The translations under genes and the position numbers were made by a program. This document shows positions 5,750 to 5,776 of a stretch of DNA of 5,776 nucleotides, piece by piece. The notes below the pieces were generated by a model. That model was not told where the DNA came from. It ran no database searches and worked only from the letters and a program-made list of their open reading frames with translations. The DNA lies in assembly GCA_905198475.1 (NCBI GenBank), contig CAJKCQ010000097.1, forward strand, positions 1-5,776. Reading direction: 5' to 3'. Each line of letters starts with the position of its first letter. Positions within the stretch are counted from its first letter, which is position 1. The DNA comes from an uncultured Sutterella sp. GTDB lineage: Bacteria > Pseudomonadota > Gammaproteobacteria > Burkholderiales > Burkholderiaceae_F.

Positions 5750-5765
5750 CTGAAGTTTACTTCAG
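5750..5765. promoter_or_regulatory. Near-perfect palindrome, MerR-type operator candidate
   Basis: CTGAAGT (5750-5756) and ACTTCAG (5759-5765) are exact reverse complements around TT. The GAAGT/ACTTC core resembles operators of MerR-family regulators (SoxR sites have a similar symmetric layout). On the minus strand TTGGCT overlaps its edge as a possible -35, with AGTATT 19 bases on, the long spacer typical of MerR promoters. That promoter would point into the 3' end of kdsB, so the operator may instead serve a gene beyond the window. The palindrome is seen; the regulator is inference. Confidence 0.4.
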
Positions 5766-5776
5766 CCAACCCAGAG

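Noticed and set aside
4903..5769. 288-codon minus-strand frame opposite kdsB, beginning just past the right-edge palindrome
   Set aside because: Same shadow effect opposite a well-supported kdsB. Composition is Arg/Gly/Val-rich with no recognisable motif, despite the possible MerR-type promoter in front of it.

Overview
The window is very GC-rich and reads as ordinary bacterial chromosome from a Gram-negative organism. The gene set lpxK / Trm112-type zinc ribbon / kdsB, next to xseA and an iron-type sodB, resembles the arrangement I know from Burkholderiales. A betaproteobacterium is therefore the best guess. A GC-rich Sutterellaceae-like genome is possible, but I cannot prove the family from sequence alone.

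Layout: the left part is coded on the minus strand. It holds sodB (Fe superoxide dismutase) with an intrinsic terminator and its own extended -10 promoter. Upstream of it lies xseA (exonuclease VII large subunit), which carries an unusual N-terminal extension of about 150 residues. The right part is coded on the plus strand. It is a tight lpxK - Trm112-like - kdsB operon, with a 28-base gap and then a 4-base ATGA overlap. LpxK makes lipid IVA and KdsB makes CMP-Kdo, the sugar donor next attached to it, so the operon serves lipid A / inner-core LPS assembly. The small zinc-ribbon protein is probably a methyltransferase partner carried along in a conserved cluster.

The two groups diverge from a 774-base stretch (2770-3543) with no convincing gene. 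This stretch is the most interesting part of the window. It holds at least six 9-mers close to the DnaA box, three of them TTGTCCACA, the form preferred in GC-rich bacteria. An AT-rich island lies among them, with a perfect 7-4-7 inverted repeat, and an isolated terminator-like hairpin follows. The divergent gene orientation and this content make it a candidate replication origin or DnaA-binding locus. The GC skew I could count by hand does not support a bidirectional origin, so the point is open. In related genomes I recall exbB/exbD occupying this interval; they are absent here.

The left edge has a hairpin that may be a terminator or an IS200/IS605-type transposon end. The right edge, after kdsB, has two mutually exclusive hairpins and a strong palindrome with a MerR-operator look.
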